Source: JAXDBM01 sp963709485
Lineage (GTDB): Bacteria; Desulfobacterota; Syntrophia; Syntrophales; Fen-1087
Direction: 5' to 3'
Length of the DNA stretch: 64,000 nt
Assembly: GCA_963709485.1 (NCBI GenBank)
Contig: CAVPWE010000001.1
Span: forward strand, 186,001 to 250,000
In this document: in pieces, positions 52,189 to 59,988 of the stretch
Layout: every line of letters begins with the position of its first letter
Numbering within the stretch: the first letter of the stretch is position 1
The notes under the pieces: model-generated
What the model was told of the DNA's origin: nothing
The model's input: only the letters and a program-made list of their open reading frames with translations
Databases searched by the model: none
Program-made: the position numbers and the translations under genes

Positions 52189-52656
52189 TCAGCCTCCCGC
52201 GGTCTGAGTAAAGGCCGTATTGCTGTAAAGGTACTCGACCTTCTCCTTGTGCCGCATCTCCTGCAGGGCCATTCCGAGAAGCATGTCCTTGACGTCGCCG
52301 TCCGGATGCATCTTGGCGAGGTCCTGGTAGAACTGAGCGGCATTCAGCTCCTTGTTGGCTGCAATCAGGTAAACCTCCCGGGTGCGGACATCCTTCCCGA
52401 TTTCCGGTTTTTCCTCCTGCTGGGCGATCTTGTAATCAACGGCAGCGTTCATGGAAAGTGTGGACCCCCGGAAACCGCCGTCGCGGTATTTCACCAGATA
52501 GGCCTTGTGCTGCTTTTCCTCCTGCGCCAGAAATTTCAGGGTATCCTTCGCTTCCTTGTCCTCCACGAGGTTGTGGAGTTCCATGTAGGATTCGTAAGCC
52601 TCCTCCTCATTCTTGATGGCGAGTGCAATCAAAGATTCAAGGGTCATGTTTTTCAT
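52189..52656 (-). CDS. Ferritin-like / rubrerythrin-type di-iron protein
   Basis: A 155-residue four-helix bundle protein. Iron ligands are visible as the glutamates of NEEEAYESY, the ExxH in AQEEKQH, a glutamate in ANKELNAAQFY and the ExxH of LQEMRHKEKVEY. No rubredoxin domain follows, so it is like the rubrerythrin erythrin part only. Relatives in anaerobes reduce peroxides or store iron. ATG 52656 has AGGAGG upstream. It comes 61 bp after the selenoprotein gene and before a nitroreductase, supporting an oxidative-stress setting. Confidence 0.87.
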   Translation of the reverse strand: MKNMTLESLIALAIKNEEEAYESYMELHNLVEDKEAKDTLKFLAQEEKQHKAYLVKYRDGGFRGSTLSMNAAVDYKIAQQEEKPEIGKDVRTREVYLIAANKELNAAQFYQDLAKMHPDGDVKDMLLGMALQEMRHKEKVEYLYSNTAFTQTAGG

Positions 52657-52717
52657 GTGTTGTGCCTCCTAAAGATGAATTGAACACAGGCCCATTCCCG
52701 ATGGGCTGTCAGACGCC

Positions 52718-52924
52718 TCAGGTGCCGCCGTAGCCGATGGTTACATTGTCTCCATCAACAATGACCGGCACCTGCCGCTTGCCGCCGGATCGCTGCAGCA
52801 TCTCCTGAAGCTTTGCGGGGTTCGATTTTACATCCACGTAAATGGCCTTGTCCTGATAAGCCGACCTGGCTTGATCCGTGTAGGGTCAGCCGGCCTTTCC
52901 GTAAATAATCACCCGATCCGCCAT
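52718..52924 (-). CDS. Glutaredoxin-like selenoprotein with in-frame UGA (Uxx-star type)
   Basis: A 68-codon gene missed by ordinary ORF calling because codon 13 is TGA. From ATG 52924, with GGAGGTG six bases before it, the product opens ADRVIIYGKAG-U-PYTDQAR and ends VPVIVDGDNVTIGYGGT. The reading continues in frame through YVDVKSNP, a glutaredoxin/thioredoxin-fold second strand, and the cis-proline VPV motif. The UGA (52886-52888) takes the place of the first cysteine of a CPYT active site, the classic cysteine-to-selenocysteine exchange. A SECIS-like hairpin follows at once. selA is in the same window. The likely role is a thiol/selenol redox protein of unknown partner. A pseudogene or sequencing error is the alternative; conservation of motifs after the UGA speaks against it. 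Confidence 0.88.
52855..52876 (-). promoter_or_regulatory. Bacterial SECIS-like hairpin after the UGA codon
   Basis: Beginning ten bases after the UGA, the RNA reads GAU-C-AAGCC-AGGUC-GGCUU-AUC. GAU pairs with AUC, one C is bulged, and AAGCC pairs with GGCUU around the apical loop AGGUC. The E. coli fdhF SECIS has apical loop AGGUCU at nearly the same distance (its GGUC begins 19 bases after the UGA, here 20). The loop GU is the part recognised by SelB. Confidence 0.82.
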
Positions 52925-52938
52925 GGGAACACCTCCAT

Positions 52939-53424
52939 TCAGTAATCCGTCAGGTGCGAAAGCCCCCGCTCGCCGACCAGAATGATCCGGGTGTGCGTCA
53001 GCCGGCTGGCGATCACTCTTGCGGTCGCCTGCATCACCTTGTATCCAAGCTCGCAATCATCGTTCATGAGTGCCCTCAGTTTTGCGGCATCCAGGGCGAT
53101 TAGTTTTGTCCGGTCGATGCAGAGAGCGCCCAGGGTGTACAGATAGGGATCGACGACGGCCGACCATCCCATGGATTCCCCTTTGGTGATCATATCCACG
53201 GTAATCTGCATGGGCGGCTGTTGCGGCCCCATGTAATTTTCCATGACCATGACAACCTTGCCCTCCCTGCACATGAAGAGGCTGCGGGCAGGGTCGCCCT
53301 TTTTGTACATCTGGGCGCCGGCTTCGTATGTTTCTTCAACCGCGATCGTGGCCAGTTTCTTCAGTTGTGCGTCCGTGAACCCCTTAAAAAAACCGTATTC
53401 CTTGAGAGAACCCGCTGAAACCAT
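52939..53424 (-). CDS. Cyclic-nucleotide-binding-domain protein without DNA-binding domain
   Basis: A 161-residue protein made of a single cNMP-binding beta-roll. Seen are FFKGFTDAQLKKLATIAVEETYEAGAQMYKKGDPARSLFMCREGKVVMV in fragments typical of the fold, and GESMGWSAVVDPYLYTLGA at the place of the phosphate-binding cassette. The usual RxA/S arginine is not obvious, so nucleotide binding may be altered. No helix-turn-helix follows; the C-terminus ends LVGERGLSHLTDY after a helix. It opens the five-gene run leading to the selenoprotein (14 bp downstream). It could sense a redox or metabolic signal. Confidence 0.82.
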   Translation of the reverse strand: MVSAGSLKEYGFFKGFTDAQLKKLATIAVEETYEAGAQMYKKGDPARSLFMCREGKVVMVMENYMGPQQPPMQITVDMITKGESMGWSAVVDPYLYTLGALCIDRTKLIALDAAKLRALMNDDCELGYKVMQATARVIASRLTHTRIILVGERGLSHLTDY

Positions 53425-53654
53425 ATTGATTACCTCCTCATTGTTTCAATCTTTAATTCCGAAAGCCGCGACGCTCCTTCCGGGCATTCCAAAACGCATT
53501 TAAACATAACAGGCTTTGCCCGTGTTTTCCATAAAAAAGAGCAATCATCTAACATAAAATCTCGCATAAAATCATTGCCCGATGGGAAAAAATGCCTTAC
53601 TATCCCCAACCGATGCCATTGACCATGGCGTCAGCATCGAAGGGAAGGGAGCGG

Positions 53655-55016
53655 ATGAAAAAAAAATACCCTGCGGTCATTATTCTTCTGTGGATTTTCC
53701 TGCTTTCGGGATGTTTCAGTTCGCACCAGACCATCCGGGACATTCGGGAACTGAGCCAGGACCACGCCTTTTATCTCGGCAGGTTGGCTCCCGATGTCCT
53801 GAGGATCGACCCGGCGGAACAGGAGCGAATGAACCGGCATTACAACACCCTGTTTTTTTCTCCCTGGCACCGGGAGATGCCGGCCTGCAGCCTCGAAGAC
53901 GTGGCTGTCGAATTCAGGAAATACAGCCAGAACCGCGGGTACGGGGAAAACGGCAGGAAACACTCCCGGCAATGGATAAAAAAACTGACCGAAATCGCCC
54001 GCCTCGATGCCTATCCGGACAAAGGCTATCCGGCCATCACCGTCCGCCCTTCCGCGCTGCGGGCGCTCCCGACGCAGCGGCCTCATTTCAGCGCATTCAA
54101 AAGGGGCGGGCGGGGATATCCCTTTGACAATTTCCAGGTCTCCGCCGTGACGGTCAACACCCCTGTTTTCATCTCCCATGTCACGCGCGACAAGGCGTGG
54201 CTTTTTGCCGAAACGGGTTACTATTTCGGCTGGATCCCGGCGGGCGATGTGGCCCTCGTGAATGACGCTTTCATGAAAAACTGGGAGAGCGGACGATATG
54301 CGGTGGTGATCAGGGACAAGACGCCGCTCTATGATGCCCGGGGCCATTTTCTGTTTCCGGCGCCGCTGGGCGCCATCTTCCCGAAAGTGCGGGATGATGA
54401 AGGAGGCCTGGATATCCTTGCTGCCGTCACGGATGAAAACCGGAGGGCCGCACTCAAGACCGTAGCGGTCTCGAGAAGTGCGGCCGCGTCAAAGCCCCTC
54501 GGAATGACGGTGGAGAACATGGCCGGCATCGCCAACGAACTGGTCAATGAGCCTTACGGCTGGGGGGGGCTTCATGGCAACCGGGACTGTTCGGCCATGG
54601 TCCGGGATTTGTTTGCGCCCTTCGGCATCTGGCTGCCCAGAAATTCAGCCCAGCAGGCGCAGCAGGGCGGAAGTTTCGTCGACCTGAGCGATCTCACCGC
54701 AGAGGAGAAGGAAAGGGTGATTCTCGCCCGGGGGATTCCCTATCTGACGCTGCTCTGGCGCCGGGGCCACATCATGCTGTACATTGGCCCTTATCAGGGC
54801 GAGCCCCTGGTGTTTCACAACATGTGGGGTGTCAGCACGAGGGATGTGCTGGGCAGGAGAGGCAAGCGGATTGTCGGCCACGCGGCCATTACGACCCTGC
54901 ATCCGGGCCGTGAACTGTTCGGTTACGACGCCGCCTCAGCGGATCTTGCGAAGAATATCATCGGCATGACGCTGCTGGTCAGGCCGTCCGGCCTCGCCGG
55001 CATGCCCGGTTCCTGA
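53655..55016 (+). CDS. SH3-domain / NlpC-P60 family lipoprotein peptidase
   Basis: Cell-wall cysteine peptidase of 453 residues. The signal peptide ends in the lipobox LLSGC (C20). An N-terminal conserved NlpC-associated domain (about 25-120) is followed by SH3b domains (about 125-270) and the NlpC/P60 domain. The catalytic cysteine is C312 in GNRDCSAMVRD and the histidine is H372 in RRGHIMLYIG. ATG 53655 was chosen for the following signal peptide and the GGGAGCGG ribosome site; the frame opens further upstream at 53592. Probable substrate is gamma-D-glutamyl-diaminopimelate in peptidoglycan. It is divergent from the selenoprotein operon. Confidence 0.9.
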   Translation: MKKKYPAVIILLWIFLLSGCFSSHQTIRDIRELSQDHAFYLGRLAPDVLRIDPAEQERMNRHYNTLFFSPWHREMPACSLEDVAVEFRKYSQNRGYGENGRKHSRQWIKKLTEIARLDAYPDKGYPAITVRPSALRALPTQRPHFSAFKRGGRGYPFDNFQVSAVTVNTPVFISHVTRDKAWLFAETGYYFGWIPAGDVALVNDAFMKNWESGRYAVVIRDKTPLYDARGHFLFPAPLGAIFPKVRDDEGGLDILAAVTDENRRAALKTVAVSRSAAASKPLGMTVENMAGIANELVNEPYGWGGLHGNRDCSAMVRDLFAPFGIWLPRNSAQQAQQGGSFVDLSDLTAEEKERVILARGIPYLTLLWRRGHIMLYIGPYQGEPLVFHNMWGVSTRDVLGRRGKRIVGHAAITTLHPGRELFGYDAASADLAKNIIGMTLLVRPSGLAGMPGS

Positions 55017-55017
55017 T

Positions 55018-55581
55018 TCACTTTCCGAATGCGCGCCGGGCCGTCTCTTCCGCCTGGCGTACCCCCGCGATGCCGTAAAACACGGCCTTTCTGATGCGGC
55101 TCACATCTTTCGCCGCGCCCGCCGCCGAGGCCGTAAAAACCAAATCTCCCGACCCGTTGTGACGCGCGTTGCACTTGATTGTGCCGATATCCTCTTCTTC
55201 ATATGTGTCGACGTAGTTTCTGTTCCCCGCCGTGATGATCAGGCAACGCCGGTCCGTAATGGCATAGACCGTCCGGTTTGCCCTTCGGTATGCCAGGACG
55301 GGGAGGGCCAAAAGGGAGAGTCCGATCAGGACGAAAAGCAATCCGAACAGCGGCCAGAAGCCGAGCAGGCTGTCACCGGTGAATTCGGGCAGCCTGAAGC
55401 CGAATGCGGCCGCCGTCCAGTAGAGGACAAGGACGATCCAGGGAACGCCCAAAATAAAGACGGGCAGCGTCAGCGCTGCAATGCGGCGGGGATCGGGTCT
55501 GCCGGACCAGAGGAGGCGCTCTTCCGTCCGGAGGACCGATTGGGCGATGCGACGGGCTTCGTCGTCTCGATCTTCAGGCAT
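55018..55581 (-). CDS. Two-helix membrane protein with PH-like domain
   Basis: A 187-residue protein with an N-terminal charged region, two transmembrane helices (about 35-60 and 70-95: LPVFILGVPWIVLVLYW and FWPLFGLLFVLIGLSLLAL), and a C-terminal half starting with RTVYAITDRRCLI. That motif is typical of bacterial PH-like (bPH_2) membrane proteins of unknown function. It lies next to thiol-redox genes but on its own start. Its stop nearly touches the convergent NlpC gene. Confidence 0.75.
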   Translation of the reverse strand: MPEDRDDEARRIAQSVLRTEERLLWSGRPDPRRIAALTLPVFILGVPWIVLVLYWTAAAFGFRLPEFTGDSLLGFWPLFGLLFVLIGLSLLALPVLAYRRANRTVYAITDRRCLIITAGNRNYVDTYEEEDIGTIKCNARHNGSGDLVFTASAAGAAKDVSRIRKAVFYGIAGVRQAEETARRAFGK

Positions 55582-55602
55582 TACAGGTCCTGTCCTTTTA
55601 AG

Positions 55603-56124
55603 TTAAGAGCCGGCAAGCAGACCGCTCAGCAGGCCGTCGATTGCCTGGGACTGGCGTGAGAGGATGCGGCCATCCCTGTCGATGAGAATCATGGTGGGTA
55701 CGCCCACGACCCGGTAAGCTTCGGCGACGCGGCCGGTTTCATCCAGGAGCACCTTGTAGGGGAGCTGATATTTCTCCGCGAAGCGGGACACCTTTTCGCT
55801 CGGTTCCTGGATATTGACATTGGCGACGACCAGCCCCCGCCCGTCATATGTCTCGTAAATTTTCTTGTAGCGGGGAATTTCCGATCGGCAGGTCGGGCAC
55901 CAGGTGGTGGCGAAAATGAGCAGCACCGGTTTTCCCTGCTGCGCGCTCAGGAGAAATTTCCCGCCCTTCAGGTCTTTCAGCATGAAGTCCTGGGCCTTGC
56001 CTTCAACCGTCTTCGTGGAAACCGGCGCTTGCGGCGTTTCCGAACAGGACAGCATCGCCAGGATGATCATCAGCGCGGCGATGCCGAACCAGGCATCAGG
56101 CACCCTCTTTTCTCTTGCAATCAT
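55603..56124 (-). CDS. TlpA-like thioredoxin-fold lipoprotein
   Basis: A 173-residue exported thiol-disulfide protein. The N-terminal hydrophobic stretch ends in MLSC, a reasonable lipobox. The redox motif is WCPTC in IFATTWCPTCRSEIPRY near residue 75, with the cis-proline in VVGVPTMILID near 145. It starts 4 bp after the CcdA-like membrane gene, so the pair CcdA-TlpA forms a transmembrane reductant path to periplasmic thiols, such as apocytochrome c. Confidence 0.9.
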   Translation of the reverse strand: MIAREKRVPDAWFGIAALMIILAMLSCSETPQAPVSTKTVEGKAQDFMLKDLKGGKFLLSAQQGKPVLLIFATTWCPTCRSEIPRYKKIYETYDGRGLVVANVNIQEPSEKVSRFAEKYQLPYKVLLDETGRVAEAYRVVGVPTMILIDRDGRILSRQSQAIDGLLSGLLAGS

Positions 56125-56128
56125 GATT

Positions 56129-56845
56129 TTATCCCCACATCATTCCGGCTTGAACAAGAAAATACTCTCCCGCCCCGATCATGATCCAGCCGAAAACGCG
56201 GCTGACCCGGTTCATCCACATGCCCGACCGGGGCATGCCGGCCAGTAGCCCGGCAGACGTCCCGAGAATGATCAGGAGGGTCCCCATCCCGAAAGCGAAA
56301 ACGAACAAAAGGGTCGCGGCGAAAATCAGGTTCTGCTGGGTGGCGACATAGCCGAGAAGGACGGCAAGGACCGGCGCCGTGCATGGACCCATGACCAGGC
56401 CCGCCGCCATGCCGACTAGAAAGCTGGCGAGGGTTCCGCCCTTTGTCTTCCCCGGTTGCAGCCGCGTGATGAACTGCGGCGTCCGCACGGGCAGGACAAA
56501 GACGTCCAGCATGGCCAGGCCCATGAGGATGCAGATGTTGGCCATGATCAGATAGGTCCAGGGACTGGTCTGGAGCTGGCCGAACAGTCTGCCCGACAAA
56601 GCGGCGATCGCACCCAGCGCCGTATAGGTGATGGCCATGCCGAGGACATAGATGACGGAAAGTTTGAATCCCCGAAGCCTCGAACCGCTTCCGTGTGCCC
56701 CGATAAAGGCGATGGTGATGGGCACGACAGGGTAGACGCAGGGTGTGAAGCTGACCAGGACGCCGCCGAGATACACGGCAGCGTAGGCCAGCAGCGCTGA
56801 CCCTTGTAAATAGCCGGACAATCCCTGGATGAATTGATCGATCAC
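56129..56845 (-). CDS. CcdA/DsbD-type thiol-reductant membrane transporter
   Basis: A 238-residue, six-helix membrane protein. The two redox cysteines are in FTPCVYPVVPI (near 35) and MGPCTAPVLAV (near 157), the signature of CcdA and the DsbD central domain. It carries electrons from cytoplasmic thioredoxin to periplasmic partners. The start is GTG 56845. It is followed at once by a TlpA-like gene. TVP38-family gene precedes it by 14 bp. Confidence 0.92.
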   Translation of the reverse strand: MIDQFIQGLSGYLQGSALLAYAAVYLGGVLVSFTPCVYPVVPITIAFIGAHGSGSRLRGFKLSVIYVLGMAITYTALGAIAALSGRLFGQLQTSPWTYLIMANICILMGLAMLDVFVLPVRTPQFITRLQPGKTKGGTLASFLVGMAAGLVMGPCTAPVLAVLLGYVATQQNLIFAATLLFVFAFGMGTLLIILGTSAGLLAGMPRSGMWMNRVSRVFGWIMIGAGEYFLVQAGMMWG

Positions 56846-56859
56846 TGCAGTCCGTCCCT

Positions 56860-57597
56860 TCAGTCATATCCCGAACCGGCCCCGGCATCCGTTTTGATTT
56901 CCGGGTGGGGTTTGTGGTATTTTTGAAACCACTTCTGGCCCAGATAATAGGCCAGGCCGAAAAAAATGATGCTGACCGCCGTGATGATCAGAAAGGTTCC
57001 GTTCTGCTGATTGCGGAAGCAACTGCCCTGAATGGACAGGATAATCGTGCCCAGCAGCCTGCCGACGGTGGCGATGATCAGGAAGGTCTTGGTTTTAATG
57101 TGGCTGAGGCCGAGGATATAGCAGAGGGCGTCCTTGGGGAAGCCGGGAATCAGGAACAGCAGGAAAGCGACGAAAGGCCCCTGATGGGCCATGATATGGT
57201 CATACCGTGCAATCACCTTCGGGCTGATGAACTTCTCCACAAAGGGGAGGCCGAATGTCCTTGCGAGCCCGAAGGCCAGCCAGGAGCCGAGGGTCAGTCC
57301 GATGGTGGAGTAGAGCGCGCCCAGAACGATGCCGTAAATATAGCCGCCGATAAAGCCGGTCACCTCTCCGGGTATCGGGGCGAGAATCACCTGGAGAATT
57401 TGAATGCCTATAAAAACAACGACGGAAAGAGGGCCGAAGGAGTCGAGAAACGGAACGATCTTGGACCGGTCGGAAAAGAAACTGGAGAGATCGTAGTGCT
57501 GAAACAGGAAAACGCCAGCGGCGATGATCAGAATCAGGACGATCAGTTTCAGGACGTCTTTGCCGTTCATTAAGCCCCGGGGGTGTGCTTCGTTCAT
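56860..57597 (-). CDS. TVP38/TMEM64 (VTT-domain) membrane protein
   Basis: A 245-residue multi-pass membrane protein of the DedA-related VTT family. It has the conserved APIPGEVTGFIGGYIYG loop, GLTLGSWLAFGLAR, and LFLIPGFPKDALCYILGLS. Family members are proposed to move or scramble lipids. It opens the TVP38-CcdA-TlpA run. Start at ATG 57597 or ATG 57570 is possible. Confidence 0.87.
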   Translation of the reverse strand: MNEAHPRGLMNGKDVLKLIVLILIIAAGVFLFQHYDLSSFFSDRSKIVPFLDSFGPLSVVVFIGIQILQVILAPIPGEVTGFIGGYIYGIVLGALYSTIGLTLGSWLAFGLARTFGLPFVEKFISPKVIARYDHIMAHQGPFVAFLLFLIPGFPKDALCYILGLSHIKTKTFLIIATVGRLLGTIILSIQGSCFRNQQNGTFLIITAVSIIFFGLAYYLGQKWFQKYHKPHPEIKTDAGAGSGYD

Positions 57598-57650
57598 GGA
57601 GGGCTCTTATCACAAAAGAGGGGTTTTATGAACAGGATAAAGATGGGAAC

Positions 57651-57690
57651 AAAAAAACGGGGCATGCTGTGGAACCGCGTGCCCCGTTTT
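57651..57690 (-). terminator. Terminator of the Lys/Ala-rich exported protein gene
   Basis: AAAACGGGGCACGC and GCATGCCCCGTTTT pair on the minus strand with a 9-base loop (one mismatch), followed by further T. It is 28 bp beyond the stop codon at 57718. Confidence 0.8.
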
Positions 57691-57717
57691 CAGTTTTCAG
57701 AACGATGAAATGCCTTG

Positions 57718-58038
57718 TTATTTCTTTTCCGCTGCGGGCGCTGCGGGTTTGTCAGCGGGCGCCTTAATGTCTTTTACCGCTTCCGGTGCCGCTTCCTTCT
57801 TGACCTTCTTGGGGGCCTTCTTCACTTTCTTGGTTTTCTTTGCCTTCTTCACGTCAGCCGCCTTCACGTCAGCCGCCTTCACGTCAGCCTTCTTCACTGC
57901 CTCTGCTGCCGGCGCCTTCACATCCGCTGCCTTCACTTCCGGAGCTTTCGGGGCCGGGGCCGGAGCCGCCTGCTGTGCAAACGCGGACGTGGTGAAAAGG
58001 AATACCAAACCGATGACCAATACTGTTAAACGCTTCAT
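57718..58038 (-). CDS. Small exported lysine/alanine-rich repetitive protein
   Basis: A 106-residue protein with a clear signal peptide (residues 1-21, cleavage after AFA). The mature part is nearly all lysine, alanine, valine, proline, glutamate and aspartate, with the repeat unit VKAAD occurring four times and a central KKAKKTKKVKKAPKKVKK block. It contains no cysteine. It has no recognised family. Export separates it from the cytoplasmic histone-like protein at 50274, which it resembles in composition. A role in cell-wall or anionic polymer binding is conceivable only. Confidence 0.7.
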   Translation of the reverse strand: MKRLTVLVIGLVFLFTTSAFAQQAAPAPAPKAPEVKAADVKAPAAEAVKKADVKAADVKAADVKKAKKTKKVKKAPKKVKKEAAPEAVKDIKAPADKPAAPAAEKK

Positions 58039-58250
58039 TTTGTACTACCTCCTGTAAGTTTTAGTTGACTTACATGCGTAGCAAACGGCGTACCAGAAAC
58101 GAAGCGGATGGGCGAACACGGGACAACTGATTGATATCAAAAAATAATATCAGATAAAAATATTTCAGGGAGGAGCCCCGGACTCCTTCGGGATACGGAT
58201 AAATGGGGTATTAATCCCCATCCCTTGGGGAGTTTTTCATCTTGCCGGTT

Positions 58251-58547
58251 CTATCTTGTTTTCTTGTCCCCCTCGCCCGCGATATACGGCCTGTACTTTG
58301 CCCTTTTTTCCGGCAGGCCGCCGGCTGCGGGTTCCGCATCACCTTCCGCCTTGCTTTTACGCACCTGGGACATCAGCCTTGGCTGGTTCGTTTCTGCCTG
58401 CACGCCGACTGCCGCGGCCGGAGGCTCCTGCGCGGTCCGGAAGGCGCCCTCGCGCTGCTGGGTGAAATCCGCCCCGTCTGTTTTCCCCGCGGGCAGGATG
58501 AAAAGCGCAAGCCCGGTCAGAATCAAAAAGATCAATGCTTTTCTCAT
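58251..58547 (-). CDS. Small exported hypothetical protein
   Basis: A 98-residue protein from ATG 58547 (ATG 58553 equally possible; a run of six G lies just upstream). The N-terminal signal sequence is RKALIFLILTGLALFILPAG. The remainder is polar with no cysteine, and ends EGDKKTR. It resembles nothing I recognise. It begins about 20 bp after the stop of the duplicated-domain lipoprotein gene, so the two are probably transcribed together. Confidence 0.55.
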   Translation of the reverse strand: MRKALIFLILTGLALFILPAGKTDGADFTQQREGAFRTAQEPPAAAVGVQAETNQPRLMSQVRKSKAEGDAEPAAGGLPEKRAKYRPYIAGEGDKKTR

Positions 58548-58567
58548 ATTCATAAGCCCCCCATCGT

Positions 58568-59221
58568 TCAAGTCACGTTTTTCGTCGTTAAAGTCAATGA
58601 GTCGACGGGAATGTCGTAATAAAGAGAGTCCGGTCCGGCATCCCATACGACGCGAATATCGTAGTCTCCATCGTCCATGTCATACAGATGCACCGCTGCG
58701 GACGGGCCGACGGGCGCGGAAAGCTGGTTGGCGCCCCAGGAGGTTGCCGATGCGGGAACGACGTACACGGCAACGATCGTCGCGCCGGCAGACTGGTTGA
58801 CGATTCTCAGCGATCCCGTAAAGCTTGAATCATAGGCGTAGAGATCATAGATGCGGTACTCTCGAATGGGAATGTCGTAACTGTAGGCCGAGTATTCGCT
58901 GTACTGGCCGATGACTTTCGCTCTGGCGTCGTAGGTGCCAGCGGAGATATCCACGATATCGGCGGATGCGAAGCTGGGAAGCGGACCGGAGATGAGGTTG
59001 GGCCCCCAGGCCAAACTGTCCGCAGGCGACAGGTAGAAGGTATCGATCGTCACGGTGCTGCCGTTGATCAGCCTGAGTGTTCCGGTGCCGTATCCGTTAT
59101 AACCGCCGTCATGGTCATGATGGTAATCATCATCGTCGTCGTGACACCCCGTTCCGATGAAGGACAGGCTGAGGCAGATCGCCGTCATCAGCAGGAAAAA
59201 TTTAAGGTTCGCCGCTTTCAT
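58568..59221 (-). CDS. Lipoprotein with duplicated beta-rich domain
   Basis: A 217-residue lipoprotein from ATG 59221, preceded by AAAGGAGGAGG. The lipobox FIGTGC is followed by an acidic/histidine cluster (HDDDDDYHHDHD) that might bind metal. Two similar domains of about 75 residues follow, each opening TGTLRLIN/TGSLRIVN, having a WGPNLIS/WGANQLS motif in the middle and ending in an aromatic-aspartate strand (YDARAKV, YDIRVVW). This looks like an internal duplication of a beta-sandwich. Aromatic tyrosines are frequent. Function is unknown; cell-surface location is inferred. Confidence 0.75.
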   Translation of the reverse strand: MKAANLKFFLLMTAICLSLSFIGTGCHDDDDDYHHDHDGGYNGYGTGTLRLINGSTVTIDTFYLSPADSLAWGPNLISGPLPSFASADIVDISAGTYDARAKVIGQYSEYSAYSYDIPIREYRIYDLYAYDSSFTGSLRIVNQSAGATIVAVYVVPASATSWGANQLSAPVGPSAAVHLYDMDDGDYDIRVVWDAGPDSLYYDIPVDSLTLTTKNVT

Positions 59222-59653
59222 CGATCCTCCTCCTTTGACATTGCCGGGTACTTGCCCCGTCGGGCGGTTCGAGCCCATGAAATCGGAAAAACGGGTTTAC
59301 GCCGGATCATCTTCCTTCATGACTTTTTCAGTTTCTCCGTCCTCGTTTGAAGGTGCCTTCGATAGGGTTCTATAAAATCACAATGCCCGAAAGAAATCAA
59401 TCTCAAAGAATAGGCAGTTGCACCGATCGGCTGACAGATATCCGCCCCGCGTGTCGGCCGCCTTTCGAGAGGTCTTGTCGGAATTCTTTACAAAATCATT
59501 TTGTGCTGAAATTAGCATAAATATATATAATTACTTCATTAACGAAAAAATCAGGCCTGTTTTACTGCCTCAAAACCGTCGGAATTCTTTACAATTCCCC
59601 ATCCCCCTCAGATTGACATTCCTAAAATGAAAGTAATATCAATTAGTTAAAAA
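59222..59653. other. Non-coding, AT-rich intergenic region with a 17-bp direct repeat
   Basis: No convincing gene is present. From about 59450 the base composition is far more AT-rich than the rest of the window. The 17-mer GTCGGAATTCTTTACAA occurs twice in direct orientation, at 59477-59493 and 59578-59594, 101 bp apart. Stretches such as ATAAATATATATAATTA lie between them. The repeats could be protein-binding sites or a remnant of a duplication. Confidence 0.5.
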
Positions 59654-59670
59654 TTGGCATGAAACTTGAT
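59654..59670 (+). promoter_or_regulatory. Sigma-54-like promoter element
   Basis: TTGGCATGAAACTTGAT matches the sigma-54 pattern TGGCACG-N4-TTGC with exact spacing between the -24 and -12 boxes. The conserved C of the -12 GC is A here. It points towards the transcribed-looking region 59682-60018 on the plus strand. Confidence 0.3.
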
Positions 59671-59988
59671 TTAATTTTATCAGACCGCCGGGTGTCATGG
59701 GGAAGTTTTAACAGGAATCGCATTGGAGATATTCGACGAAAGGGAGGAAAAACGCAGGCGAAAAAGAGATGAGATGCTGCGATGCGCGTCATTGGCGCGC
59801 TGCTGGATGTTAACAAGGAAAAACCAGGGTGTCTTCGTGGCGACCATCGCCCTTAATAGACCAAGGTCTTTATTGCAGGACTCCAGACAAAGGCAAGACG
59901 GCATCGGCGGCGCTCATCTTTTTGTTTTCAATTTACGATAAAGCTCCATGAGATTTGCGGGAAAGACAAATCGGATTATGATATGAAA

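Noticed and set aside
52886..52888. In-frame UGA in the 52718-52924 gene as a nonsense mutation or sequencing error
   Set aside because: The codon replaces exactly the redox cysteine, a SECIS-like hairpin follows at the proper distance, downstream motifs are intact, and selA is present; selenocysteine is the simpler reading.
58215..58237. Hairpin TCCCC/GGGGA followed by GTTTTT on the plus strand
   Set aside because: No plus-strand gene ends nearby, and it is not terminator-like for the minus-strand genes; possibly chance.
59723..59941. 72-codon plus-strand frame starting TTG
   Set aside because: It has an acceptable ribosome site but no similarity and odd composition; retained only as part of a possible transcript.
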